Shown in pieces: positions 1 through 9,508 of a DNA stretch of 64,000 nucleotides. Location: the NCBI RefSeq assembly GCF_018614195.1, contig NZ_JAGGOT010000022.1, positions 124,001 to 188,000 on the forward strand, read 5' to 3'. This DNA is from Streptomyces sp. ISL-43. GTDB lineage: Bacteria > Actinomycetota > Actinomycetes > Streptomycetales > Streptomycetaceae. Positions within the stretch are counted from its first letter, which is position 1. Each line of letters starts with the position of its first letter. Below the pieces are notes generated by a model, which made no database searches, was not told the DNA's origin, and worked only from the letters and a program-made list of their open reading frames with translations. Both the position numbers and the translations under genes were made by a program.

Positions 1-595
1 ACATGGCGACCGTGCCGTCCGCGGTGCGGACCAGCAGGGTCTCCTCGTTGCGCCAGTTCGCCGCGTGCGCGTTGATGGCCTGGCGGGCGAGGCGGGTGAT
101 GAGGACTCCGTCGGGGCCGCGGTGGTGGGCGACGGTGTGGGGCTGGAAGGAGTCGACGAAGTTCAGCATGTGGCCGAACTCCAGGACGACCTGGCCGCCG
201 GGGTTGAGCAGTCCGCGGATGGAGCGCAGGACGGACGGGAGCTCGGCGCGCTCCAGGTAGTTGAGCGTCATGAAGAGGCTGTAGACGAGGTCGTAGCGCT
301 CTTCGGTGCGGTACGTCTCGGCGCGGGCCTCCACGTAGGAGATGTTTTCGTCTCCGGCCGCGCGGGCGTACTGGAGGAACGCGGCGCTCTGGTCCACGCC
401 GGTGCCGCGGTGGCCGCGCTCGCGCAGGGCGCGCAGGTTGGAGCCCGTGCCGCAGCCCAGGTCGAGTACGGTGCCCGCCTCGGGGAGCAGGGACGCGAGG
501 AACTCCGTCTCGGCGGCGAGGTTACGGAAGTCCTTCCGCATGATCTCGTAGTACTCACCGGGGAATTCGAAGCTCGTGCCGGTCAAATCCGTCAT
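1..595 (-). CDS. SAM-dependent methyltransferase, class I (3' end off window)
   Basis: Reading the minus strand from an ATG gives an open frame of 198 codons that leaves the window at base 1. It begins MTDLTGTSFEFPGEYYEIM and has the glycine-rich SAM-binding motif VLDLGCGTG near residue 50, then an acidic residue ending strand 2 (GTGVDQS). This is a class I methyltransferase of the UbiE/Methyltransf_11-25 type. An AGGAGG sequence touches the ATG directly, so the TTG four codons in (586) may be the true start. It lies about 57 bases downstream of the AraC-type regulator in the same direction and is probably co-transcribed with it. The substrate is unknown; a small-molecule O- or N-methylation in the adjoining pathway is an inference. 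Confidence 0.8.
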   Translation of the reverse strand, partial: MTDLTGTSFEFPGEYYEIMRKDFRNLAAETEFLASLLPEAGTVLDLGCGTGSNLRALRERGHRGTGVDQSAAFLQYARAAGDENISYVEARAETYRTEERYDLVYSLFMTLNYLERAELPSVLRSIRGLLNPGGQVVLEFGHMLNFVDSFQPHTVAHHRGPDGVLITRLARQAINAHAANWRNEETLLVRTADGTVAM

Positions 596-651
596 CCTCC
601 TCGGATGTCAGTGCTCGTCGGTCGTCGGTCGTCGGGGGCCGTCGGTGCTCG

Positions 652-1605
652 TCAGGTGGCGACGGGCTCGCGCATGGTGCGGTAACCGCGCGGCGTGAGG
701 CCGTAGCGGTCGCGGAAGAGCCGGCTGAAGTGGGAGGCCTGGTAGAGGCCGGACCGTTCACCGATCACGCCGACGGGCAGGTGGTCGAGCCGTGGGTCGC
801 GCAGCTCGTACCGGCAGCGGGCGAGGCGCTCGTCGCGGATCCAGCGGGCGGGACTTGTCCCGTGGTCCTGGAAGATCCGCTGGAGGTAGCGCAGCGAGAT
901 GTTGTGGTGCTCGGCGACCGCCTGCGGGGTGAGGCCGGGGTCGGAGAGCCGTTCGCGGATGTACGACTGGATGCCCAGCATGAGGTCGTGGCGGGCGACC
1001 TCGTCCTCGGCGGCGACGTGGCGCAGCCGGTCCGCGAGGACGGCGGCGGTCAGGCCGGCCACGGTGGCGCCGACCCGGTCGACGGCGGAGTGGATCTCGG
1101 TTCCGTGGTCGTGGAGTCCGGCCAGGAGCTGGGAGAGGAGGGCGCCGGCGCCCATGCGCCCGCACCAGCCGGTGGCGGTGAGCTTCGCCGTGTCGTCGGC
1201 CGACATCCCGAGGTGGCGGTGCGGCAGCAGGACCTCCACCAGGTGGAAGGGCCGGGGCAGCACCAGGCGGTAGGGGCGGCTGCTGTCGCAGCAGATGATC
1301 TGCGGGCCGCTCGCCTGGCCCCGGCGGCCGTCCTGGTGGACGTGGATCTCGCCCGCCAGCGCCCTGAACACCCGCAGGTTCTCGGAGGAGCCGGGCCGGA
1401 TGTGGCGGCCGGGGCGCAAGACCTCGTGGGGCTCTCCCGTGACGAGGGTGATGGTGACGTCGCCGAAGTCGCGGCGTACGACGGTGCCGTGGACCGACTC
1501 GTCGGGTCCGCGGACGACCCGCGCCGCGCCGGGGGTGGACACGGCAACCGGTGGACTGCGGTCCGGCACGAATGCGCTCGGCCCGCGGAGGGGCAGCATG
1601 TCCAT
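652..1605 (-). CDS. AraC-family transcriptional regulator
   Basis: The C-terminal third carries the two helix-turn-helix motifs of the AraC/XylS family (LTPQAVAEHHNISLRYLQRIF, then ERSGLYQASHFSRLFRDRYG), ending in the usual TPRGYR. The N-terminal part resembles the AraC_binding_2 domain. I chose the ATG at 1605 because GAGGAG lies just upstream; a second ATG two codons later is equally well spaced. A longer frame exists but lacks a ribosome site. An ARE-like box sits about 55-75 bases upstream, so the gene is probably under the cluster's butyrolactone receptor. It is divergent from the GAPDH gene and may control one or both sides. Confidence 0.9.
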   Translation of the reverse strand: MDMLPLRGPSAFVPDRSPPVAVSTPGAARVVRGPDESVHGTVVRRDFGDVTITLVTGEPHEVLRPGRHIRPGSSENLRVFRALAGEIHVHQDGRRGQASGPQIICCDSSRPYRLVLPRPFHLVEVLLPHRHLGMSADDTAKLTATGWCGRMGAGALLSQLLAGLHDHGTEIHSAVDRVGATVAGLTAAVLADRLRHVAAEDEVARHDLMLGIQSYIRERLSDPGLTPQAVAEHHNISLRYLQRIFQDHGTSPARWIRDERLARCRYELRDPRLDHLPVGVIGERSGLYQASHFSRLFRDRYGLTPRGYRTMREPVAT

Positions 1606-1659
1606 CGTTCTCCTCGCTCCGGGAAGCGTCATGCCATCGTGACAGGCAGGCCCATAAAA

Positions 1660-1678
1660 ACATACCGGCATGCAGGTA
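1660..1678. promoter_or_regulatory. ARE-like butyrolactone-receptor box 1
   Basis: ACATACC-N8-GGTA lies in the AraC-type gene's upstream region, preceded by an A-run. It shares core and spacing with boxes at 28234, 30437 and 31358. AREs are the operators of ScbR/ArpA-type receptors, and the candidate receptor here is the TetR protein at 30579-31304. Binding is inferred. Confidence 0.6.
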
Positions 1679-1801
1679 CTCGTACGCCATCAGATGTTCC
1701 GATGCGCACGGCCTCACCTCGGCTTTCGTGCGCAAACAGGCGATCTACAGGCGCATTTAGGCAACCACGCCCCCAGGTCACGCAGTACAGTCGTTGATTA
1801 G

Positions 1802-2875
<1,074 letters not shown>

Positions 2876-2922
2876 ACGGGTACCCGTTCCTGAGTCGGCA
2901 CCCGTCCTGACCGGAGGTTTCC

Positions 2923-3840
2923 GTGGTGATCAAGACCCCCTATCACGAGGGTGAGCAGGCCGTTCAGAAACAGGCCGGCGAAGGCGGTCCCGGCTGGGGC
3001 TCGCCCATGTTCGACGACGTGATCCAGCCCGGGTTCGACCAGTACCTGATGCGCCAGCGGATGCTCTTCCTGGGCGGCGCCGACGCGACCGGGGCCATGT
3101 GGTCCTCGCTGGTCACGGGCGAAGCCGGATTCGCCCTGCCCACGGGCCGGCACACGATCACGCTGTCGTCCCTGCCCGTGCCCGGCGATCCCCTCGCCGG
3201 GGCCTTCGACGAGACGGCCGACATCGGCCTGCTCGCCCTCGAACCGCACACGACGAGCCGGATCAGGATCAACGGCGTGGCGCGGCGCGAAGGGGAGCAA
3301 CTGCGCATCCGCACCGAACAGGTGCTGGGCAACTGCCCCAAGTACCTGCAGGTGCGGGTGCCGGTCGCGGACGGGCCCGCCGGGGCGCCCAAGGAGATCC
3401 GCAGCGGCGAGGCACTCACGGCGGAGCAGGAGGAGTGGATCCGCGGCGCGGACACCTTCTTCATCGCCAGCCAGGCGGACGGTTACGGCGCGGACTCCTC
3501 GCACCGGGGCGGCGACGCCGGTTTCGTCTCGGTGGCGGGACCGCGCAAGCTCGTCTGGCCGGACTACTTCGGCAACTCCTTCTACATGACCCTGGGGAAC
3601 CTGCAGCTCAACGAGAACTGCGGGCTGCTCTTCCTCGACTGGGAGTCCGGCAACACCCTCCAGCTGACGGGGAAGGCCCGGATCAACTGGGCCGAGGGGG
3701 ACCGGGCCGCCGTGCCCGGAGCCCTGCGGATGTGCGAGTTCGACATCGAGCGTGTGGTGCAGATCGACGGGGCGACCCGGCTGCGCTGGGCGTTCGGCGG
3801 CCCCTCGCCCTACAACCCGCCGGCGGCGGCGCGGGGCTGA
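2923..3840 (+). CDS. FMN-binding split-barrel protein (pyridoxamine 5'-phosphate oxidase-like)
   Basis: This 305-residue protein has the pattern of the PNPOx-like FMN-binding split-barrel family. [20 protein letters not shown] is followed by GGDAGFVSV and [14 protein letters not shown], then a beta-rich C-terminus with the DWESG and LTGKARI segments. Two adjacent GTG codons follow a GGAGG; the first is used. It lies 47 bases after the GAPDH gene and is probably in the same transcript. Family members bind FMN or F420 and act as oxidases, reductases or haem utilisation proteins, so the reaction cannot be assigned. A flavin oxidation step in the aromatic pathway is possible (inference). A hairpin terminator follows. 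Confidence 0.8.
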   Translation: MVIKTPYHEGEQAVQKQAGEGGPGWGSPMFDDVIQPGFDQYLMRQRMLFLGGADATGAMWSSLVTGEAGFALPTGRHTITLSSLPVPGDPLAGAFDETADIGLLALEPHTTSRIRINGVARREGEQLRIRTEQVLGNCPKYLQVRVPVADGPAGAPKEIRSGEALTAEQEEWIRGADTFFIASQADGYGADSSHRGGDAGFVSVAGPRKLVWPDYFGNSFYMTLGNLQLNENCGLLFLDWESGNTLQLTGKARINWAEGDRAAVPGALRMCEFDIERVVQIDGATRLRWAFGGPSPYNPPAAARG

Positions 3841-3898
3841 CCCCCCAGCACTCCGCGCCCGCCCCCGCCCCGTCCCCCTTTCCACCCCTCCCCCCGGG

Positions 3899-3944
3899 CA
3901 CCGTCCGGTCGTGCCGCCACCCCCGTCGGCACGGCCGGACGGTG
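3899..3944 (+). terminator. Stem-loop terminator after the FMN-binding gene
   Basis: A 10-bp outer arm (CACCGTCCGG / CCGGACGGTG) and a 6-bp inner arm (GTGCCG / CGGCAC) are separated by 2-nt bulges and followed by TTTT. It lies 46 bases before the aminotransferase start, so that gene may be read through or have its own promoter. Confidence 0.75.
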
Positions 3945-3989
3945 TTTTACGCCGCCCAGGCCGTCTCCCTCGCCAAAGGAATCCCCGCG

Positions 3990-5057
3990 ATGTCCGATCC
4001 GACATTCCCGCGCCTGCGCGCCGACGTCTCCACACTCCCCCGCTACGTGCCGGGCCGGGCCGCGGCCGACGAGTTCGTCGACAAGCTCTCCTCCAACGAG
4101 AACCCGTACCCGCCGCTGCCCTCGGTCATCGGCGCGGTCGAGACCTGGCTCGGCCGGCTCAACCGCTACCCCGACCCCTCCTCGGCCGAGCTGACCGCCG
4201 AGCTGTCGGCCCGTCTGGGCGTGCCCGCCGAGCACCTGGTGCTGGGCACCGGATCCGTGGGCATCACCCAGCACCTGGTCGCCGCCGCCGCGGGCCCGGG
4301 CGACGAGGTCGTCTTCGCCTGGCGCTCCTTCGAGGCGTACCCGCTGCTGGTCTGGGCCGCCGGGGCGACCTCCGTACAGGTGCCCCTGCGCGACGAGACG
4401 CACGACCTGGACGCGCTCGCGGACGCCGTCAACGACCGCACCCGCCTCGTCTTCGTCTGCAACCCGAACAACCCGACCGGCACCGCCGTGCGCCGCGCCG
4501 AGCTGGAGCGGTTCCTTGACCGGGTGCCGCCCGAGGTGCTGGTCGTCATCGACGAGGCGTACCGGGAGTTCGTCGAGGAGGAGGAGATCCCCGACGGCAT
4601 CGAGCTCTACCGGGACCGGCCCAACGTGGCGGTGCTGCGCACCTTCTCCAAGGCCTACGGCCTGGCCGCGCTCCGCGTCGGCTACGCGGTGGCCCACCCC
4701 CGGGTGACGGCCGCGCTGCGCGCCTGCTCCGTACCGCTCGGCGTGAGCGGCCCCGCCCAGGCGGCCGCGCTGGCCTCGCTGCGCGCCACGGAAGAGCTGC
4801 GCGAGCGCGTCGCCGACCTGGTGGCGGAGCGCGAGCGGGTCAGCGCCGGCCTGCGCGCCGAGGGCTACGAGGTCCCCGAGAGCCACGCCAACTTCGTCTG
4901 GCTGCGCCTGGGTTCCCGTACGTCCTACTTCGCGGACGCCTGCGAGGCGGCCGGCCTGATGGTCCGCCCCTTCTGCGACGAGGGCGTCCGCATCACGATC
5001 GGCTCCCCGGACGCGAACGACCGCCTCCTCAAAACGGCGGCCCACTGGGACCAGTGA
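3990..5057 (+). CDS. Aromatic / histidinol-phosphate-type aminotransferase
   Basis: A 355-residue fold-type I PLP aminotransferase of the HisC/Pat branch. It has the N-terminal [13 protein letters not shown], the conserved NPNNPTGT, the aspartate in [10 protein letters not shown], the PLP lysine in [15 protein letters not shown] near residue 221, and a C-terminal arginine in GVRITIGS. The ATG follows AAAGGA. HisC2/Pat relatives transaminate phenylpyruvate and 4-hydroxyphenylpyruvate. With chorismate mutase and prephenate dehydrogenase in the same cluster, the likely job is 4-hydroxyphenylpyruvate to tyrosine (or a substituted analogue). Histidine biosynthesis is less likely because no other his gene is nearby. 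Confidence 0.88.
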   Translation: MSDPTFPRLRADVSTLPRYVPGRAAADEFVDKLSSNENPYPPLPSVIGAVETWLGRLNRYPDPSSAELTAELSARLGVPAEHLVLGTGSVGITQHLVAAAAGPGDEVVFAWRSFEAYPLLVWAAGATSVQVPLRDETHDLDALADAVNDRTRLVFVCNPNNPTGTAVRRAELERFLDRVPPEVLVVIDEAYREFVEEEEIPDGIELYRDRPNVAVLRTFSKAYGLAALRVGYAVAHPRVTAALRACSVPLGVSGPAQAAALASLRATEELRERVADLVAERERVSAGLRAEGYEVPESHANFVWLRLGSRTSYFADACEAAGLMVRPFCDEGVRITIGSPDANDRLLKTAAHWDQ

Positions 5058-5078
5058 GCCGGCGCGGTCCCGGGGTCC

Positions 5079-5402
5079 TCAGCTGTTGACGACCCTCAGA
5101 CGCGCGGCCGGCTGGTCCCGCTCCGCGTCCACCGTCGGCGTCAGCCGGAATACCTTCACAGGGCCGACGCTGTCCACCTCTTCGAGCCACCCGAGAGCCT
5201 CGAGCTCCTTGCGTGTCCGGGAGAAGACCGGGGCGCTCATACCTGCGGTCTCGGCGAGTTCGGTGGCTTTGATCCAGACCGACCCGTCCGGTCGCTGATC
5301 GGCGGCCGCGTACAGCATGACGACGATCCGCTGGTTCGGGTTCAGGACGCGTCCCGTGCGCTTGAGGACGTACAGCACGTCCTCGCTGCCGTGGACCTTC
5401 AT
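5079..5402 (-). CDS. Small winged-helix DNA-binding protein
   Basis: 107 residues with a helix-turn-helix/winged-helix pattern: NPNQRIVVMLYAAADQ, then IKATELAETAGMSAPVFSRTRKELEALGWLEEV. This resembles MarR/replication-initiator type wings and plasmid or phage HTH proteins. It is the last gene of a minus-strand run of very small genes beginning with the XRE regulator at 7579 and meets the aminotransferase gene end to end. It is probably part of an accessory island rather than the aromatic pathway. Function is unknown beyond likely DNA binding. Confidence 0.65.
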   Translation of the reverse strand: MKVHGSEDVLYVLKRTGRVLNPNQRIVVMLYAAADQRPDGSVWIKATELAETAGMSAPVFSRTRKELEALGWLEEVDSVGPVKVFRLTPTVDAERDQPAARLRVVNS

Positions 5403-5486
5403 GTCGCGTCTCCCTTGATCTTCTTGCGTCTGCGGTCGCTCGGCTTCGGGATGCGCATCTCCGGGGGATCCCAGTCGGAAACCGCC

Positions 5487-5576
5487 TCACGGTGACGGCA
5501 TGGGGTGGTACCCCCCGGAACTCCAGATGTACGCAATCTCGTGGCTGCTGTTGCAGTTTGGACAGGTCCAGGGCAT
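5487..5576 (-). CDS. 29-residue zinc-ribbon-like micro-protein
   Basis: An ATG-started frame encodes MPWTCPNCNSSHEIAY followed by a short Gly/Trp-rich tail. The CPNC knuckle plus a downstream His resembles half of a zinc ribbon. It lies within a minus-strand string of small genes with Cys-containing and membrane peptides (5628-6234). No clear ribosome site was seen. It could be a real micro-protein or a chance frame; the CxxC and position are the only support. A further short Lys/Arg-rich frame (MRIPKPSDRRRKK) at 5399-5458 precedes the winged-helix gene and is even less certain. Confidence 0.4.
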   Translation of the reverse strand: MPWTCPNCNSSHEIAYIWSSGGYHPMPSP

Positions 5577-5627
5577 TGCGACAGCATTTCTGACGAGGAA
5601 CCGCCGGGGTGTTTCACGGGCTGGGGT

Positions 5628-5720
5628 TCACCCTCGCGTGTAAGTGGTGCCGAGGATGATGACGGCGAGGGCGCCGAGCAGGATCACGACGTAGAGGACC
5701 TGCCGGGCGTACTCGGTCAT
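5628..5720 (-). CDS. 30-residue single-span membrane peptide
   Basis: MTEYARQVLYVVILLGALAV and a short remainder form one hydrophobic helix of about 18 residues, with a charged N-terminus and a polar tail. The ATG overlaps the TGA of the upstream zinc-finger gene (ATGA), which supports real translation by coupling. Function is unknown; small membrane peptides in such cassettes can be regulators or toxins (inference). Confidence 0.55.
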   Translation of the reverse strand: MTEYARQVLYVVILLGALAVIILGTTYTRG

Positions 5721-5896
5721 CCACAGGTCCGACGGGGCGCTGTGCCCCGAGCCGGCGTGCACGGGCCGGTGGGGCCGATCGGGTGGGCATACAGGACGGG
5801 GCGGCCACCGGAGGCCGACTCGAAGGTGATCCGCTCGGCCGCCCCACGGATGAGCTGGTCGCAGAAGACGCAGAACCGTCCGCCCTCGTACCTCAT
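5717..5896 (-). CDS. 59-residue Cys-rich putative zinc-binding protein
   Basis: The frame starts MRYEGGRFCVFCDQLIRGAAE and contains a CVFC knuckle, later Cys residues and a His-Pro, consistent with a small zinc finger. It is coupled at both ends: its ATG overlaps the stop of the 113-residue gene upstream and its TGA overlaps the start of the membrane peptide downstream. Conserved Streptomyces cassettes of this kind accompany XRE regulators. No function is assigned. Confidence 0.6.
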   Translation of the reverse strand: MRYEGGRFCVFCDQLIRGAAERITFESASGGRPVLYAHPIGPTGPCTPARGTAPRRTCG

Positions 5897-6234
5897 CCGG
5901 TCGTCTCATCGCCTCGTACCGGCTCCCGGTCTTGGTTGGCTTCCGCGAGGTTCCGCAGGATGCGGGCCAAGCCCCTCGCGTGGTTCCAGTTCGCGTGGTC
6001 GCCGTGGCTCGACGGGCCTACGTCGATGAAGTACGACCACTCGTTCAGCGCGGCTCCCGCACGTTCGGTCCGCTGGGCCGCCGGAACCTGAGACACCTCG
6101 GTGTGAAGTTCGCACCCTGCGGTGATCAGGTCATCGACCAGGCGGGCCACGCTTTCGGCGTCGGGGCGCTCCGAATAGGGAGCCAGAGCGCGCGCCGTGA
6201 GCTCCTCGGTTGTCTGCGTCTCGCTGGGGTTCAT
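5893..6234 (-). CDS. Conserved Streptomyces small protein (113 residues, unknown function)
   Basis: A helical, mildly acidic protein beginning MNPSETQTTEELTARALAPY, with ARLVDDLITAGCELHTEV in the middle and a conserved-looking stretch rich in His, Trp and Asn (SSHGDHANWNHARGLARIL). It is the first of a chain of overlapping small genes downstream of the XRE regulator, with an 88-base gap. The sequence pattern is familiar from short actinobacterial proteins found beside regulators, but no biochemical role is known to me. The start ATG is followed by a GC-typical coding pattern. Confidence 0.7.
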   Translation of the reverse strand: MNPSETQTTEELTARALAPYSERPDAESVARLVDDLITAGCELHTEVSQVPAAQRTERAGAALNEWSYFIDVGPSSHGDHANWNHARGLARILRNLAEANQDREPVRGDETTG

Positions 6235-6322
6235 CCTGGTGCTCCCTACCGTCGTCAGCGGGTGGTAGAACCAGGGTGACGGCGGGGCAAACGAAGAAGG
6301 GGCCCGGTTTGGGCCCCTCTCC

Positions 6323-7579
6323 CTACGCGGCCAGCATGCCGATATCGACAGCCAGTCGGCTTGCCCGTTGTCGGCGCTCCGGCATCCGGGACGCGGTCTC
6401 CTCCAGCACGATCGAGCGGGCGTACCCGTTGTAGCGGATCGTCTCCGGAGCGGCCGCGTGCGCCTGCTCCAACGTGGCCAGCGCGGTCTCCCGCTGCCCA
6501 TCCAGGTAGTAGGCGCGGGCCTGCTCGATGCGGTGCCGGGCCCGGCGCGGCCGGGACGGGATCGCGTCGGTCTCAGCCCGGTTGGCCTGCCGTACGGACT
6601 CGCCGCCGGCTCGGAGCTCAACCGCGACGGTGACGCCGTGCGCCCCCATCACAGCTCGGCCGAAGGACGTCACCCGATGGAAGTAGTTGGCGGGCAGCTG
6701 GCGGGAGACACCGCCTGCCCGGTCCCACCATCCCCATGCGGTGCCGGTGTCACGGCGTTTCGCAGCAGTGAGTCCGGCCTCGACGCGGAGAGCTCCCGTG
6801 ATCGCCTGCACGTCGAGCGGAGCGTCGGGTAGCCCGGGCTCCAGCAGTTGCAGTGCTTGCATGACGACGTCGTCGGCCTCGTCGTAGTGGCCCGGGCCGG
6901 AGTCCCGGTGAGCCTGCGCAGACAGCCATGCTGCTACACCGATCGCATGCAGGTCTTCGGATTCCTGCGCGGCGGCCATGCCACGCTCGGCCACCCGCCA
7001 CAACAGGGAGGGGTCCGGCTGGTAGGCGACGAAGAACTGGGCGAGGAAGAACGTCTCGGCCTGGAAGGCGAGGGCCGCACGCCGGTCGCTCGCGGTATCG
7101 GCCTGGCGGACGCTGAGCTGCGCGTCACGGATCAGCCCGGGCAGTAGCCGGCCGAGGATCTCGCGGTGGTTGGGGGCTTCATGGCGGGCGGCCCACGCGG
7201 CATCCAGCGCGGCCCGCAGGTACGCCTTCGTGGGTGCCTCCCGGGCGCCGGGCGCCAGGTATGCGGAGAGCGCCGCGCGGACTGCGGGGAGGCGATCGTG
7301 ACCGGGCCCGAGGAACAGGTCGGTGTGCGGTTCGGCGCCGACATCGCCCACGAGGTCGTTCAGGCGGCGGACGCGGAGCACTTCGGCGATGCGGAGGATC
7401 TCCGGCAGGCGCGGCATTCCTATGGTGCCGGTCTCGACTTTCTTGACCCACGAGGCGTGGTGGCCGAGGAGGCCGGCCAGTTGCTCACGGGTCATGCCTC
7501 GGCGGTTGCGGTAGATCTGGACACGTTGCCCGAACGCGACGGGGTTGTCGTACGGGTCGGGGGTAGCATCGGATGACAC
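6323..7579 (-). CDS. XRE-family regulator with TPR-like C-terminal region
   Basis: About 418 residues. The N-terminal HTH (QIYRNRRGMTREQLAGLLGH, then SWVKKVETG) is typical of XRE regulators; the rest is an all-helical, TPR-like array with repeated Ala/Leu helices (FQAETFFLAQFFVAY, AIGVAAWLSAQAHRD, ARAYYLDGQRETALATLEQAH). GTG at 7579 is chosen because AGGGG lies seven bases upstream. A longer frame would add 26 unlikely residues. Such proteins often head small cassettes in Streptomyces and may sense a ligand or peptide through the helical array. The small-gene chain downstream (6234 to 5079) is probably its target or partner set. Confidence 0.85.
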   Translation of the reverse strand: MSSDATPDPYDNPVAFGQRVQIYRNRRGMTREQLAGLLGHHASWVKKVETGTIGMPRLPEILRIAEVLRVRRLNDLVGDVGAEPHTDLFLGPGHDRLPAVRAALSAYLAPGAREAPTKAYLRAALDAAWAARHEAPNHREILGRLLPGLIRDAQLSVRQADTASDRRAALAFQAETFFLAQFFVAYQPDPSLLWRVAERGMAAAQESEDLHAIGVAAWLSAQAHRDSGPGHYDEADDVVMQALQLLEPGLPDAPLDVQAITGALRVEAGLTAAKRRDTGTAWGWWDRAGGVSRQLPANYFHRVTSFGRAVMGAHGVTVAVELRAGGESVRQANRAETDAIPSRPRRARHRIEQARAYYLDGQRETALATLEQAHAAAPETIRYNGYARSIVLEETASRMPERRQRASRLAVDIGMLAA

Positions 7580-8112
7580 GGCCTTGCCCCTTCGTTGTGC
7601 AGCTCGACACTGACCAGCGTAGGGGGCAGGGCCTTTCTCGTGCGCCCCTGGACGCACGAAAAGCGCCCCTCCCGGCCCGTAGGGCCGTGTAGTTCAGGAG
7701 CCGACCGCGCCCAGGTTCTCCAGCAACATCCGCCAGAGCAGGCCTTCCTCTGGAGCAGTTCTCCGTACGGGAGTCCGGCAACGCGCTCATCCGGTACGCC
7801 TGCCAGCTTGGAAGCCGAGACCGTGGGCGGCTCAGCCACCGAAGGTGTGCCCAGTGCAGCCCGCACCCTGCAACCGGCGTACGAACGCTACTCCGCACCA
7901 CAGACGGCATCAGCCACTGTGCTGCTTGCCTCCGGGGAGACCCCACTCGGCCTGCCATCGGATAGCCGACCCGTACCAACGAAGCGAGCACCGGAGCGCA
8001 GCGGAGGGCGCAGCCGACCCGTGGAGTCCGCAGACGCCCACCGGCATCAGTTGCTCTTATGGAAAAGAGCGCGGTTCCGAAATACCTACTCTGACCTGCG
8101 AGTTCACGAAAG
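7580..8112. other. Gene-free or decayed stretch
   Basis: Open frames exist on both strands here (one of 198 codons on plus, others on minus) but none has a recognisable domain or good codon bias, and base composition is lower in GC than in the flanking genes. It probably holds the XRE gene's promoter and degraded island DNA. I see no tRNA, IS end or convincing coding sequence. Confidence 0.4.
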
Positions 8113-8317
8113 CCGATGTGTTGGCGCTGACACATCGGCGGGTGAAAAGGTGTCAGCGGACACCACCAACGACACTATTTTCTCCCTCTGAACTGGGAGA
8201 AAAACGCGAATGCCCTGGTCAGTCAAGGGCAAGCCTTTGGCTCGCGCGAGGACCGTGTCGGCACCGACACCAAAAAGTCACGCCGACAGGGAGAAAATGT
8301 CCCAGTGCACTGGGACA
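8113..8317. repeat. Cluster of five inverted repeats (operator or origin-like)
   Basis: Within about 200 bases are CCGATGTG...CACATCGG (8113-8138), GGTGTC-AGCG-GACACC (8149-8164), TTTTCTCCC...GGGAGAAAA (8178-8203), GTGTCGG-CA-CCGACAC (8255-8270) and the perfect 20-bp palindrome TGTCCCAGTGCACTGGGACA (8298-8317). They sit directly upstream of two HTH genes. Dense unlike palindromes suit a plasmid origin or a multi-operator control region. None resembles a terminator followed by T-runs. Confidence 0.6.
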
Positions 8318-8369
8318 ACCCGCTAGGGTGCGGGATGACTTCCCATGATCGAGGACGGGACCCACGCAC

Positions 8370-8996
8370 ATGGCGCGCCGCCAGCCCATTCGCCGAGCGT
8401 CCGGCTCGCAGCCTCCGGTTGTGCCTGTCTCCGACACCGGCGCGGAGTTCAAGGAGACGCTGACCGACAAGTTCGCAGACCTCATCGCGAAGACCCCGAT
8501 GCGGGGCCGGCCGGTCCAGCAGATGGATTTCAGTGTCCGGGTCACCCAGCGGGCCCCGCACGAGATGTACGGGACGGCCGGCTTCAGCGCTGTCAGCAAC
8601 GAGTTCCTCAGCGAGGTCCTGGCCGTCCTCATCGCCCAACACGGCATGTCCCCCATCCAGTCCGCCGTCCTGGTCTGGTGCATCGGCAAGCAGAAGGAAG
8701 GCTGGGTCAAGGCGACGCACAAGCTGATCGCCCAACGACTCGGTGTCGAGCGGGCCAACGTCACCCGGGCGGTCAACCGCCTGGAGGAGTGGCACATGAT
8801 CCAGAAGGTCCGCTCCGGCGTCCTCTTCGTGAACCCCTTGATCGGCTTCATGGGCAACGGTGACCGTCAGCAGGAGATCCTGGCTAAGCTTCGACAAGAG
8901 ACCCCGCAGGATGCGTTTCCCAAGCTCAACGCCCCGCCCGCCCCACGAAGTGGGCAGATGAAACGGGGCCAGGACCAGGAGGAGGAGGCATGCTGA
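8370..8996 (+). CDS. Winged-helix protein, plasmid replication/regulator-like
   Basis: 208 residues. After a basic, disordered N-terminus (MARRQPIRRASG) the core has helix-wing features: SAVSNEFLSEVLAVLIAQHG, then KATHKLIAQRLGVERANVTR and AVNRLEEWHMIQKV. The HTH recalls MarR/GntR-type and replication-initiator proteins such as RepL. It overlaps the next gene by 7 bases, and that gene encodes a second HTH protein of similar plan, so they probably act together. The palindrome cluster immediately upstream could be its binding region. I favour a plasmid- or island-derived replication or copy-control role over pathway regulation; this is inference. Confidence 0.65.
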   Translation: MARRQPIRRASGSQPPVVPVSDTGAEFKETLTDKFADLIAKTPMRGRPVQQMDFSVRVTQRAPHEMYGTAGFSAVSNEFLSEVLAVLIAQHGMSPIQSAVLVWCIGKQKEGWVKATHKLIAQRLGVERANVTRAVNRLEEWHMIQKVRSGVLFVNPLIGFMGNGDRQQEILAKLRQETPQDAFPKLNAPPAPRSGQMKRGQDQEEEAC

Positions 8997-9400
8997 TCCA
9001 GGCGACCTTCGGACACGGAATGCTTCACAAGTTGGGGCTCTCCCGCGGCGCCCAAGACCTCCTGAGCGTGCTGATCGAGCTCCAGGAGCCGGGCGGCGAG
9101 GTACGGATGTCCCAGCAGGAGCTCGCCGCTCGTGTCGGCCTCGGCAAGAACGCAGCCTCGACCGCCATGGCCTCACTGGTCGACCGGCACCTCGTTCTGC
9201 GACCGGAGAACAGCTACCGCACCTACATCCTGCATCCCTACATCGCGGGCTACGAGTCCATCGAAGCCCTCGCGGCCGCAGTGCGGGAAGCAGCCCGCCG
9301 CATCCAGAACGGCACGCTCGGCGAACCGTCGGCCCCCCGCTACGAAACCGCGCCCCCCAAGAGGCAGCACCGGGAACTCCGCGCCGTCAGCGGCGCGTAG
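8990..9400 (+). CDS. Winged-helix DNA-binding protein (MarR/RepL-like)
   Basis: 136 residues. A clear winged-helix segment runs MSQQELAARVGLGKNAASTA and MASLVDRHLVLRPENSYRTY, followed by a helix and a basic tail. The start overlaps the end of the preceding HTH gene, so the two are coupled. The strand-turn after the recognition helix (RTYILHPYIAGYE) matches replication initiators of the RepL kind as well as MarR proteins. It ends about 110 bases before the tRNA gene. With the upstream inverted repeats it looks like the remains of an integrated replicon. Confidence 0.65.
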   Translation: MLIQATFGHGMLHKLGLSRGAQDLLSVLIELQEPGGEVRMSQQELAARVGLGKNAASTAMASLVDRHLVLRPENSYRTYILHPYIAGYESIEALAAAVREAARRIQNGTLGEPSAPRYETAPPKRQHRELRAVSGA

Positions 9401-9508
9401 CCGCCGGATCGTACGCGGACATCACCGCAGAGAAGTGCGGGGACCCGGGCGCCTAGAACCGCGGGTGACGTTCCGTACGACCGCAGACCGGCGCGAGGCG
9501 CGGGAAGG

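Noticed and set aside
5399..5617. 72-codon frame on minus strand covering the zinc-ribbon micro-gene
   Set aside because: Its N-terminal part is low-complexity with no domain, and the better-supported 29-residue CPNC frame lies in a different phase. Only the last 19 residues (Lys/Arg-rich) might be a tiny gene.
7595..8191. 198-codon plus-strand frame between the XRE regulator and the HTH genes
   Set aside because: Composition is unlike a Streptomyces protein (many Ser/Thr/Arg, no motif, poor codon bias), and it runs through the palindromes.
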